The position numbers were made by a program, and so were the translations under genes. Below the pieces are notes generated by a model, which was given only the letters and a program-made list of their open reading frames with translations, had not been told where the DNA came from and did not search any database. From Kribbella catacumbae DSM 19601 (GTDB lineage: Bacteria > Actinomycetota > Actinomycetes > Propionibacteriales > Kribbellaceae): a DNA stretch of 64,000 nucleotides. The first letter of the stretch is position 1. Every line of letters starts with the position of its first letter. Positions 43,501 to 51,460 of the stretch are shown piece after piece. Location of the stretch: positions 115 through 64,114 of the forward strand of contig NZ_AQUZ01000007.1 of NCBI RefSeq assembly GCF_000372465.1, in the 5' to 3' direction.

Positions 43501-43566
43501 GGACCTGGACCGGACCTTTGCCGGACCTCTTCAGGACCTCTGGCGGACATCTGGAGGACTGCACCT
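43501..43566 (+). promoter_or_regulatory. six tandem 11-bp direct repeats (GGACC type)
   Basis: GGACCT occurs at 43501, 43512, 43523 and 43534, GGACAT at 43545 and GGACTG at 43556, all exactly 11 bp apart. A degraded TGACCG lies one step earlier at 43490. SARP activators bind direct repeats with 11-bp spacing, so this array 55-120 bp upstream of the HTH/TPR start is a candidate SARP-type or self-binding activator site. Confidence 0.6.
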
Positions 43567-43620
43567 TGTCGTGGGGCATGAGTCGAGACAACGTCTTCAC
43601 TGACGTGAACGGGAGGAACG

Positions 43621-44916
43621 ATGGCGGGTAGGTATACGCCAAGAACGGTCCTGGCGCACCTGATCCAGCGCCGGAACCAGACCTACTCCGAGATCGTCGC
43701 CGAGTTCGTCGTGCTGGGTGGAACCATCACCGAGCGGCACCTGCGGCGCCTCGCATCGGGCGAGCGCGCAGGGACCACTCCACAGACCCGGCGCACCCTG
43801 CAACGCATGTTCGGCAAGCCGGTCGAGGAGCTCCTCGCCCCGTACGTCCCCGAGCAGGCCGCCCAGGTGGTGCCGGCGCCTGCATCGAGTGGACGGATCA
43901 CGACAGGTAATGAGATGGAGGTACTCGACATGGCTGCCAGCCGTGCGCGGGCTTTTGCCCTCGCGGCCCAGACCGGTCTCGGAAGCGAGGCCATGGAACA
44001 GGTGTACGACGACGTGAGACACGTCGCGAAGGCCTATCCGCAGCGCCCGCTGCCGGAAATTCTCGGCCAGCTGGTCGAGACGCAGGACCTGGTCTTCGCG
44101 TTGCTGGAGAGCCGGCAGCGTCCGGAACACCTGCGGCAGCTGTACTTCCTCGGCGGCGTGACCGGCGGTCTGCTGGCCAAGGCGTCACACGACCTCGGCA
44201 ACCCGCACGCCGCCCTGACCCAGGCCAGGACGGCCTTCCTGTGCGCCGACAACGCCGACCACCACGGGCTGCGGGCCTGGGTCCGTGGGCTGCAGTCGCT
44301 GGTCTCGTACTGGGCCGGCAACCCGCACGACTCGGTCCGGTACGCCCAGCTGGGCGCCGGCTACGCCGAGCAGGCCAACAGCACCACCGGTGTCTGGCTG
44401 CCGGTGAGTGAGGCCCGCGCCTGGGCCGCACTGGGCAACGCCGACGCCGCCCGCGCGGCGCTGGTGCGCGCCGAGAACGCGTGGGGCTCGGTCCGCGACG
44501 ACGATCTCGACGAGATGGGCGGCCTGTGCACCTTCGGCCGCAACCGTCAGCTGTACTACGCGGCCGACGCGCTCGCCTGGCTCCCGGGCGAGGTGGAGAC
44601 CGCCGAGCAGTACTCCCGGCAGGCAGTGGACGCCTACACCGACCAATCGCACCCCGAGTGGGCCTTCGGCGACGCAGCCGGCAGCCACGCCGCCATGGCC
44701 ATCACCCGGATCGCGAACGGTGAGCTGGACGGCGCAGCCGACGCGATCGCGCCGGTCCTGGGCCTGCCGACCGAGCGCCGGATCAACGGCGTCGTGCACT
44801 CGGCCCGCCGGGTGCACCAGGCACTGCGGCAGTCGGGCCGCGCGGACGACGCCCGCGACCTGCAGGAAGAGATCGAGATGTTCACTCGTACGCCGATGCA
44901 GACCTTCCCGCGGTAG
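43621..44916 (+). CDS. XRE-type HTH plus TPR-like transcriptional regulator
   Basis: A 431-residue protein. Residues 1-70 hold a helix-turn-helix-like region (VLAHLIQRRNQTYSEIVAEF, TITERHLRRLASGERAGTTP, QTRRTLQRMFGKPVEELLAP). Residues 95-430 are a run of alpha-helical TPR-like repeats (ASRARAFALAAQTGLGSEAM, ALTQARTAFLCADNADHHGL, AALGNADAARAALVRAENAW, ETAEQYSRQAVDAYTDQSHP). The architecture resembles the streptomycete XRE/TPR regulators that respond to cell-cell or developmental signals. The ATG has GGGAGGAA at ideal spacing. Upstream lie six 11-bp repeats and a divergent small gene. Confidence 0.75.
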   Translation: MAGRYTPRTVLAHLIQRRNQTYSEIVAEFVVLGGTITERHLRRLASGERAGTTPQTRRTLQRMFGKPVEELLAPYVPEQAAQVVPAPASSGRITTGNEMEVLDMAASRARAFALAAQTGLGSEAMEQVYDDVRHVAKAYPQRPLPEILGQLVETQDLVFALLESRQRPEHLRQLYFLGGVTGGLLAKASHDLGNPHAALTQARTAFLCADNADHHGLRAWVRGLQSLVSYWAGNPHDSVRYAQLGAGYAEQANSTTGVWLPVSEARAWAALGNADAARAALVRAENAWGSVRDDDLDEMGGLCTFGRNRQLYYAADALAWLPGEVETAEQYSRQAVDAYTDQSHPEWAFGDAAGSHAAMAITRIANGELDGAADAIAPVLGLPTERRINGVVHSARRVHQALRQSGRADDARDLQEEIEMFTRTPMQTFPR

Positions 44917-44924
44917 CAGGCGGG

Positions 44925-45461
44925 ATGGATCCGCTCACCGGCGATGGCACCAGGCTGCGCGATCTGCGGCCGGAGGATCTGGAAGATTTCTTCGCCATCG
45001 TCGGTGACGATCGGGTGACCAGCTGGATGGCTTTCGACAGCCACACCCGCGAGTCGGCCGAGACGATGCTGACCGGGATCATCACCCGGTCGGCGCAGCA
45101 GGACCGGCCCGATTACATGCTCGCCGTCACCCGCCTTGACGACGACCAGGTGATCGGTTTCGGCCGGCTCGCGCCGAGCGGCACCCAGGCCGGCAAGCTC
45201 GGCTATGCGATCGGCGCCGACTACTGGGGCCGCGGCTATGCGACCGACGTGGCCCGGACGCTGGTGAAGTTCGGGTTCGGGCCGCTCGACCTGCATCGGG
45301 TCAGCGCCGCGATCGGCCCGGAGAACCTGGCCTCGGTCGCAGTCGTCAAGCGCCTCCGCTTCAGCTACGAAGGCCGCCTCCGCCACCACGTCTTCACCAA
45401 CGGCGCCTGGCGAGACTCCCTGCTCTACTCACTCCTGGCGACCGAGTTCTCGGCAACCTGA
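44925..45461 (+). CDS. GNAT N-acetyltransferase, RimJ/RimL type
   Basis: A 178-residue GNAT protein starting MDPLTGDGTRLRDLRPEDLE. The core acetyl-CoA strand-loop is GKLGYAIGADYWGRGYATDV (Q/RxxGxG/A variant), with PLDLHRVSAAIGPENLASVA and a C-terminal LRFSYEGRLRHHVFTNGAWR typical of RimJ/RimL-like enzymes acting on protein N-termini or small amines. It starts 8 bp after the HTH/TPR gene and may be co-transcribed with it. Substrate unknown. Confidence 0.84.
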   Translation: MDPLTGDGTRLRDLRPEDLEDFFAIVGDDRVTSWMAFDSHTRESAETMLTGIITRSAQQDRPDYMLAVTRLDDDQVIGFGRLAPSGTQAGKLGYAIGADYWGRGYATDVARTLVKFGFGPLDLHRVSAAIGPENLASVAVVKRLRFSYEGRLRHHVFTNGAWRDSLLYSLLATEFSAT

Positions 45462-45518
45462 GGGCGGGTTCGAGGGGTGGTTGCTGGGGGCAACGAAGCT
45501 CCAGGCATACCCAGGTCG

Positions 45519-45572
45519 GCGGGCAAGCGGTTACCTGGGCGTGTCGGCGCGACCGGGACGGGCAGTGCGTGC
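45519..45572. repeat. second copy of the dispersed 54-nt element
   Basis: Matches 25886-25939 at 42 of 54 positions with no indels; flanking GCATACCC is also shared with small gaps. In the frame giving AGKRLPGRVGATGTGSAC all 12 differences are in codon positions 1 or 3. It sits in the 262-bp gap between the acetyltransferase and the PHP-domain gene, which otherwise shows nothing. Confidence 0.55.
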
Positions 45573-45723
45573 ATGGCGGTCCGGCAACCCCGTCCCGTCC
45601 CGGGGCCTGGCGGTGCACCCGATTGTGGCCAGACTTCCCAGCGTGCTGGATACGGCCGAACAGTTCACCCGGCGCACACCTGGGCGTCATTCCGGAGCTT
45701 GACAGTGGTTTGTCCGGACACGG

Positions 45724-47391
45724 ATGGTTCCGGGCATGAGGTCTGAGCAGCAGCTGCCCGAGTGGGCCGATCCTGAGGTTCCTGAAGAGTCGTTGGATCC
45801 GCAGGGGGTGTCGCGGCGGGGGTTGATTCGCGGGGCCGGGCTGCTGGGAGCGGGGTTTGCCGCGGCCGGGATCGGGGCCGGGGAGGCGGTGGCGAGCACC
45901 GGTACCGCGTACGGGGATCCTGAGTTGATGTATTTGGTGGGCGATCACCATGTGCACAGCCGGTACAGCCATGACGCGAAGTACGACTTCACCCAGCTCG
46001 CGCAGCGTGGGGCGCAGTTCGGGCTGGACTGGATGGCGCTCACCGAGCACAGCAACTTCGGGCACGCAGACAAGGGCGCGCAGGCGGAGAACGCCGAGGT
46101 GCTGAAGGCGCGGGCGGAGAACCCGCGGATGCTGATCTTCCAGGGTCTCGAGTGGTACATCCCCGCCGCCGAGCACGGCACCGTTCTGGTCGCGCCGGGG
46201 CCGAACAACGTTGCGCTGATCCAGCAGTTCGAGCGCGAGTACGACGGCAAGCTGACCGGCCGGGCCGGCGACACCGCCGACAACGAGCAGCACGCGATCC
46301 GGGCGCTGCAGTGGCTGGCCGCTCAGAAGAGGAGCGGGTACATCGACGACGTACTCGTACTGGCGAACCACCCGCTGCGGCTGGGGATCGACTCACCGCA
46401 CGAGCTCAGAGGCTGGCGCGACACCGGGATCTGCATCGGCATGGAGGGTGCGCCCGGTTCGCAGGGCGACGCCGAACCGGCCTGGGTCGCCTTCCGCGGC
46501 GCCACCAACGCGCAGCGCGGCGAGTACGTGAACAACCCTGGCACAGGCAGCTTCGCGGGGTACCCGAAGGACGCGTACCGCACGTACGGCGGCTTCGACT
46601 GGGCGACGGCGACAGTGGGTGGCTTGTGGGACGCCATGCTCGCTGAGGGCAAGCTCTTCTCGATCACCTCGAACAGCGACAACCACCGGACCATCTGGGA
46701 CACCTGGAAGGACGGGGTGTTCCCGGACGGGCAGAACTTCGACTCGCTGGGATGGAAGCCTTCGCCGACCGACTCGGGCGTGCCGCAACCGGGGAGCGAC
46801 TTCTGGCCCGGTCAGTTCAGCAGAACGCATGTGGGCGTGACGAAGTACGGCTACCTGGATGTGATGGCCGGGCTGCGGGCTGGGCGGGTCTGGGTGGATC
46901 ACGGGCAGCTAGTGGACGGCATCGACGTACGGGTTGCTCCGGCTGGCTCGTCGCATCGCGGGGTCACGCTGGGCGGGCGGCTGAAGGTACGCCGGAGTGA
47001 GCGGCTGGAGCTGCGCGTCACGGTGACCAGTGCGACCCGGCCGAACTTCCACGGCGTACTGCCGAAGCTTGCTCACTTGGACGTCATCCGCGGCGTCGTG
47101 ACCGGTACTGCGCCCGACAAGGACAGCTGGCGCGCTCCGGACACCAGGGTGGTCGAGCAGGTCGACGTACACCGCAAGAGCGGCACCTACACGTTGCGCA
47201 TCCCGCTCGGCCGGGCAGAGCGGTCGCACTACCTCCGCTTGCGAGGCAGTGACGGTAGGAGGAACGGTCCCGGCTACCTGGGCCGGCAGATCGACCCGGC
47301 CGGGCCGATCCAGCACCCGACCAACGACGGCGACCCGTGGCTCGACACCTGGCTCTACACGAACCCTGTGTTCGTGGATATCAGCCAGTGA
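45724..47391 (+). CDS. CehA/McbA-type PHP-domain metallohydrolase, Tat exported
   Basis: A 555-residue protein with a twin-arginine signal (VSRRGLIRGAGLLGAGFAAA) near residues 30-50. The PHP metal centre is visible as VGDHHVHSRYSHDAKYDF, LDWMALTEHSNFGH, FQGLEWYIPAAEHGT and ITSNSDNHRTIWDTW. Relatives include the carbamate/organophosphate hydrolases CehA and McbA, but most export-targeted members have unknown phosphoester or ester substrates. The C-terminal 170 residues look like a beta-sandwich. Start at ATG 45724 or 45736; neither has a strong ribosome-binding site. Probably acts outside the membrane. Confidence 0.82.
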   Translation: MVPGMRSEQQLPEWADPEVPEESLDPQGVSRRGLIRGAGLLGAGFAAAGIGAGEAVASTGTAYGDPELMYLVGDHHVHSRYSHDAKYDFTQLAQRGAQFGLDWMALTEHSNFGHADKGAQAENAEVLKARAENPRMLIFQGLEWYIPAAEHGTVLVAPGPNNVALIQQFEREYDGKLTGRAGDTADNEQHAIRALQWLAAQKRSGYIDDVLVLANHPLRLGIDSPHELRGWRDTGICIGMEGAPGSQGDAEPAWVAFRGATNAQRGEYVNNPGTGSFAGYPKDAYRTYGGFDWATATVGGLWDAMLAEGKLFSITSNSDNHRTIWDTWKDGVFPDGQNFDSLGWKPSPTDSGVPQPGSDFWPGQFSRTHVGVTKYGYLDVMAGLRAGRVWVDHGQLVDGIDVRVAPAGSSHRGVTLGGRLKVRRSERLELRVTVTSATRPNFHGVLPKLAHLDVIRGVVTGTAPDKDSWRAPDTRVVEQVDVHRKSGTYTLRIPLGRAERSHYLRLRGSDGRRNGPGYLGRQIDPAGPIQHPTNDGDPWLDTWLYTNPVFVDISQ

Positions 47392-47430
47392 CGATGGTGG
47401 AGGGCTTGGAGTGGTGGGGAGACTGGGGAC

Positions 47431-48330
47431 ATGGCCGCCACCACGCAGGAGAGCTTGCTGGACCCGTTGAGGGACGGGCTTGCCCGGATGATCCTGACGA
47501 AGGTGGCGGGTCCGGAACCGCAGGCCGCGCGGGCAAAGGTTCACAACACTCCCGGGCCTAGGTGGTTCGCGCCGGATCGACCGATCCGGCGCGTGCACGG
47601 AGACGCGTCGATGTTCGCTGGTGGGCTTCGGGCGCTCCTGTTGCAGTCGCTGCATCCGCTGGCGATGGCGGCGGTGTCGGCACACTCGGGCTACCGCGGC
47701 GACCCGTGGGGGCGGCTGCAGCGGACCAGCTACTTCCTGGCGATCACGACGTACGGCGCTGCTGCTGATGCGGAGGAAGCCGTCGCACGAGTGCGTGGTG
47801 TGCATGAGCGAGTGCGGGGGTCCAGCCCGGACGGGGTCAAGTACCACGCGTCCGACCCGCATCTGCTCAAGTGGGTCCACCTGGCTGAGGTGGACAGCTT
47901 CCTGGCTGCGCATCAGCAGTACGGCGCCGCATCGCTCGACGCTGCCGAGCGGGACGGGTACGTCGAGGACATGGCGCAGGTCGCTCGCGCAGTGGGAGTC
48001 GTGGAGCCGCCGACCACCCAGGTGGAGTTGCGGCAGATGCTGGCGGAGTACCGGCCTGAGTTGCGCGGTACTACGGAAGCCAGGCAGGCAGCGCGCTTCA
48101 TCCTGATACACCCGCCGGTGCCGCTGGCCGCACGACCCGCGTACGCCGTACTGACGGCTGCGGCGGTCGGCCTGTTGCCCTGGTGGACCCGCTGGCCGCT
48201 GCGGCTGCCACTCATGCCGCTGGCCGAGAGCACGGTCGTGCGAGCCGCTGGGGACGGCCTGACCCGGACGATCCGCTGGGCATTGGCCGCACCGAGCTTG
48301 GCTGGGATCGATGTCGACAAATCGCCCTAG
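47431..48330 (+). CDS. DUF2236/MpaB-family oxygenase
   Basis: A 299-residue protein of the DUF2236 (latex-clearing-protein/MpaB) group. RWFAPDRPIRRVHGDASMFA, LLLQSLHPLAMAAVSAHSGY, the His-rich YHASDPHLLKWVHLAEVDSF and RFILIHPPVPLAARPAYAVL are family motifs that would ligate haem. Members cleave rubber or oxidise unknown metabolites. It is 40 bp downstream of the PHP hydrolase gene and may be co-transcribed with it. Confidence 0.82.
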   Translation: MAATTQESLLDPLRDGLARMILTKVAGPEPQAARAKVHNTPGPRWFAPDRPIRRVHGDASMFAGGLRALLLQSLHPLAMAAVSAHSGYRGDPWGRLQRTSYFLAITTYGAAADAEEAVARVRGVHERVRGSSPDGVKYHASDPHLLKWVHLAEVDSFLAAHQQYGAASLDAAERDGYVEDMAQVARAVGVVEPPTTQVELRQMLAEYRPELRGTTEARQAARFILIHPPVPLAARPAYAVLTAAAVGLLPWWTRWPLRLPLMPLAESTVVRAAGDGLTRTIRWALAAPSLAGIDVDKSP

Positions 48331-48390
48331 CATTGTTCTTGCTGGGAGCCGTGCGCCCGGAGCACGGATTTGGACCTCGCGCCGGTAGTT

Positions 48391-48398
48391 TGGTCTAG
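48391..48398 (+). promoter_or_regulatory. dre-like TGGTCTAG core overlapping a start codon
   Basis: TGGTCTAG, the central half of the DasR consensus, ends at the first base of the GTG start of the ROK gene. A repressor here would block the start region directly. The outer bases do not fit the consensus (TTTGGTCTAGTGCCGT). Confidence 0.3.
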
Positions 48399-49615
48399 TG
48401 CCGTTGCGCCCGAATCGCCCGCTGCCACTCGCTACTCCGGCGGGGGTCGAGGTGCTGACCAGGATCCTGACCCAGGGACCGATCCCGCGGGTCGAGATCG
48501 CCCGGCGTACCGGCTTGTCGCAGGCGGCTGTCACCAAGGCCGTCGCGCCGTTGATCGAGGCGGGATTCGTCACCGACCAGCCTGTCGCCGTACCGGCTGA
48601 TGCCGCTGGTGAGAGTCGCGCCGAGCTGGGGATCGGGCGGCCGGTCAGCCCGCTGACGGTGGTACCGGACAGCATCTCGGTGATCGGGCTCAAGGTGACG
48701 CCGACGGATCTGATCGGTGTGACGACGGACTTCCGCGCGGGGATTCGCGCGGTCCGGCATCAGCAGGTGACCGACACCTCCGCCGACGCGGTGCTCAAGC
48801 GGCTGGTCGAGCTGGCGAGGGAGCTGATCGCGACCCTCGACGATCCGGCGGATCCGGCGGGGCCGCTGATCGGGATCGGTGTTGCTGTCTCCGGCGACGT
48901 CGATGCGCGGCATGGCGTCGTTCGGGACTCGCCGTTCATGGGCTGGCGGGACATCCCGGTCGCCGCGCTGCTGACCGAGCAACTGAAGGTGCCGGTCGTG
49001 GTGACGAACGACGTCCGTGCATTGACGGTGGCCGAGCATTGGTTCGGGGTCGGGGTTGATGCCGACTCGTTCGCGGTGGTGACGATCGGGTCCGGGGTTG
49101 GCTGCGGGCTCTACATCAACGGCGAGGTTGTGTCGGGCGCGCATGGGGTATCGGGTGAGCTCGGGCATCTCCCGCTCGCCCCTGGGGAGCTTGTCTGCAC
49201 CTGTGGACGAAGGGGCTGTGTCGAGACGGTTGCTTCGTCGGACGCGATCCTGGCGCGGGTGCGGGAGACCACTGGCCGGCCGGAGCTGGATCTGGCCGGA
49301 GCGATCGAACTCGCGCACGGCGGTGACGCGCATGCGCGGGAGGCGTTCGACCGGGCGGGCGAGGTGATCGGGTCGGCGCTGGCCGCGATGGTGAATCTCG
49401 TCGGCCCGGAACTGGTGGTGATAGCCGGCGAGGGCGTCGCCGACTACGACCTCTACGACCAGCGGATGCGACAGGCCTTCAGCGATCATGCCTTCGGCGC
49501 CGCAGGCGACTGCCGATTGATGCTCCGCTCCCACACCTTCGACGACTGGGCCCGCGGCGCAGCAGCCACAGTGATCCGCTCCTACGTCCGAGGCGAACCG
49601 CCACTCACCCGCTGA
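48398..49615 (+). CDS. ROK-family transcriptional regulator/sugar-kinase-like protein
   Basis: A 405-residue ROK protein with an N-terminal winged helix (VLTRILTQGPIPRVEIARRT, LSQAAVTKAVAPLIEAGFVT) and a kinase-like domain. VIGLKVTPTDLIGVTTDFR replaces the usual DxGGT phosphate motif, so kinase activity is unlikely. The zinc site is kept: GELVCTCGRRGCVETVAS (CxCGxxGC). It probably represses a sugar operon, but none is adjacent. The GTG at 48398 leaves almost no leader and is overlapped by a TGGTCTAG element. Confidence 0.82.
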   Translation: MPLRPNRPLPLATPAGVEVLTRILTQGPIPRVEIARRTGLSQAAVTKAVAPLIEAGFVTDQPVAVPADAAGESRAELGIGRPVSPLTVVPDSISVIGLKVTPTDLIGVTTDFRAGIRAVRHQQVTDTSADAVLKRLVELARELIATLDDPADPAGPLIGIGVAVSGDVDARHGVVRDSPFMGWRDIPVAALLTEQLKVPVVVTNDVRALTVAEHWFGVGVDADSFAVVTIGSGVGCGLYINGEVVSGAHGVSGELGHLPLAPGELVCTCGRRGCVETVASSDAILARVRETTGRPELDLAGAIELAHGGDAHAREAFDRAGEVIGSALAAMVNLVGPELVVIAGEGVADYDLYDQRMRQAFSDHAFGAAGDCRLMLRSHTFDDWARGAAATVIRSYVRGEPPLTR

Positions 49616-49627
49616 CCCACGGGCTCG

Positions 49628-49642
49628 TGACGCTGCGCGTCA
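49628..49642. terminator. short hairpin after the ROK gene
   Basis: TGACGC-TGC-GCGTCA, a 6-bp perfect stem 13 nt after the stop codon, between convergent genes. Confidence 0.45.
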
Positions 49643-49770
49643 CCTCGCGAACAGAAGAGAAGCGGTACGGCGTGGCGTCCGCCAGAAGCCCAGGGGCGCG
49701 CTGGTTCGTAGTACCGGCGCGCTGAACCGCCCCTCCGGCGGCGAGGTCGGAAGGGCGGCTGCAGGGTGGT

Positions 49771-50367
49771 TCAGCTGCGGGCGGCGGCCAGGATTTTGCG
49801 CCAGACTTTGCGGTAGGACTCCAGGCCGTCCTCGGCCAGCGGACCCATCGGGCCGGCGGTGATCGAGACGCGCTCCGGGATGGTGCCCCAGACCGGGATG
49901 TTCTCGTCGGCGTACTGCCGCATCGCTTCCTGGTAGCTGCGCGTGTAGGTGCGCGCCGAGCAGATCACCAGGCCGACCGGGACACCCTTGGGCACCAGCT
50001 CCAGCACCGCCCTCACCCGCGGCGTCTCGACACCGCCGACGCGGGTCGGCAGGATCACGATCCGGGCCCGCTCGAGCGCCTTGTTCAGCAACCGCTCGTG
50101 CGATGGCGGCATGTCCACCACCCCGATGCCCTCCGGCGGAACCTTGTCCAGTGCCTTGGTGAGAAGCCGTTCGGTCGGCGCCTCGGCGATCTCGATCCTG
50201 GACAGATGGTCGTCGTCGGATTCGGCGACCCAGTCCGCGGCACTACCTTGCGGATCGGCGTCGACGAGGGTGGCTGTGCGACGGTTGGAAGATGCCAGCG
50301 CGGCCAAGTACACCGACGTGGTTGTCTTACCTACCCCGCCCTTCAGTGCAGCTGTCACGATGATCAT
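49771..50367 (-). CDS. ParA/MinD-family ATPase
   Basis: A 198-residue deviant-Walker ATPase: MIIVTAALKGGVGKTTTSVY (KGGVGKT with the signature lysine), TLVDADPQGSAADWVAES, GIGVVDMPPSHERLL and the late VILPTRVGGVETPRV. It is small and stands alone: no ParB or centromere repeats are visible nearby, so it is more likely a positioning or plasmid-relic ATPase than the chromosomal ParA. Start at ATG 50367. Confidence 0.83.
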   Translation of the reverse strand: MIIVTAALKGGVGKTTTSVYLAALASSNRRTATLVDADPQGSAADWVAESDDDHLSRIEIAEAPTERLLTKALDKVPPEGIGVVDMPPSHERLLNKALERARIVILPTRVGGVETPRVRAVLELVPKGVPVGLVICSARTYTRSYQEAMRQYADENIPVWGTIPERVSITAGPMGPLAEDGLESYRKVWRKILAAARS

Positions 50368-50504
50368 GGGACGACGCTACCCGGTTTCAACCAATTTCCG
50401 GCGTGTCGTCGGCGTTGCTCGTGTCTCTCGTGATAGTTGCCGGTGGCGTCGAACAAGCTCAACGGCACTTCAACCTGTACGCCGGGCGCCGTCCGTGATA
50501 ATGC

Positions 50505-51392
50505 TCAGGCCACCGGCTTCCGGATCGTCTCGATCATCGAGTTGAAGCCGTCGAGCCCGTGCCCGTCAGCATCTGCCCGGGCGAACAGAGCGGCCACCGC
50601 AGCGGGCAGCGTGGTGTCCAGGCCCGCCTGGGTGAAGGCGTGCGCGATGTGCTCGCTGCCGACGGCCATCATGTGCAGGTTGTTCTCGGCACCGGGATAG
50701 TTGCTCGAGTCGATCTCCGCGGCGAGGATCTTGAGGAAGCCCATCGGGCCGTCGTCGGCCAGCTCTTCCAGCATCGTCGCGATGTACGGCCGGAGCTGTT
50801 CGGCGCTGATCCCGGCCGTGCCGAGCAGGGCGGTCGAGTAGAAGTAGCTGATCAGCGTCGTGCAGAACACATTGAGCATGGCCTGGTAGTAGACCATCGA
50901 CAGCCCAGGGTCAGTCCCGACGTAGTCGACCCGGCCCAGCACCTCCAGCGTGGCCTTGTGCGCCTCCAGTACCTCCCGCTGGCCGCTGAAGAAGGAGTAG
51001 GCGCCCGGCTCGCCGATGCCCGGTGGCGGGACCATGATTCCGGCGGTGATGAGGGTAGCGCCGCGCTCTGTCGCCCAGCGGGTGCCTTGGCGGAGCCGGT
51101 CCGGGCTGTCGGAGCTTAGGTTCACCAGTACTCGCCCGGCGAGGTCTACGCCTTGCAGGGAGTTGTCCATTGCCGCGTAGTCGACCTGACTGATCACTAC
51201 CAAGGTGCTCGCGGCCACGGCCTCTGCGGCCGTCTTGGTCTCAGTGGCCCCGGCGGCGACGAGCTGCGCGGCCCGGCCCGGCGTACGGTTCCAGACGGTG
51301 GTCGGGTGGCCGGCGGCGAGGAAGGTCTCGGCCATCTTAGAGCCCATGGCGCCGAGGCCGATGACGGTGACTGCTTCGTGGTTGTTGGTCAT
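50505..51392 (-). CDS. imine-reductase-like NAD(P)-dependent oxidoreductase
   Basis: A 295-residue 6-phosphogluconate/beta-hydroxyacid-dehydrogenase-fold protein: VTVIGLGAMGSKMAETFLAA (Rossmann), TTVWNRTPGRAAQLV (NADP-binding Arg), VNLSSDSPDRLRQGTRWATE, and a C-terminal helical domain. The residues after the Rossmann half and the TAGIMVPPPGIGEPGAYSFF segment are typical of actinobacterial imine reductases. The physiological substrate is unknown. Divergent from the SARP regulator with only 68 bp between them. Confidence 0.82.
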   Translation of the reverse strand: MTNNHEAVTVIGLGAMGSKMAETFLAAGHPTTVWNRTPGRAAQLVAAGATETKTAAEAVAASTLVVISQVDYAAMDNSLQGVDLAGRVLVNLSSDSPDRLRQGTRWATERGATLITAGIMVPPPGIGEPGAYSFFSGQREVLEAHKATLEVLGRVDYVGTDPGLSMVYYQAMLNVFCTTLISYFYSTALLGTAGISAEQLRPYIATMLEELADDGPMGFLKILAAEIDSSNYPGAENNLHMMAVGSEHIAHAFTQAGLDTTLPAAVAALFARADADGHGLDGFNSMIETIRKPVA

Positions 51393-51460
51393 GCCTTGAT
51401 CCTGCGGAAGAGCGCTACGGATTCCCTACGGGTGTCCATGGCACTGGCTACTGTTGCGGG

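Noticed and set aside
49771..50367. Plasmid or chromosome partition locus with replication origin
   Set aside because: ParA stands alone; I found no ParB gene, no parS-like repeats and no DnaA-box cluster nearby.
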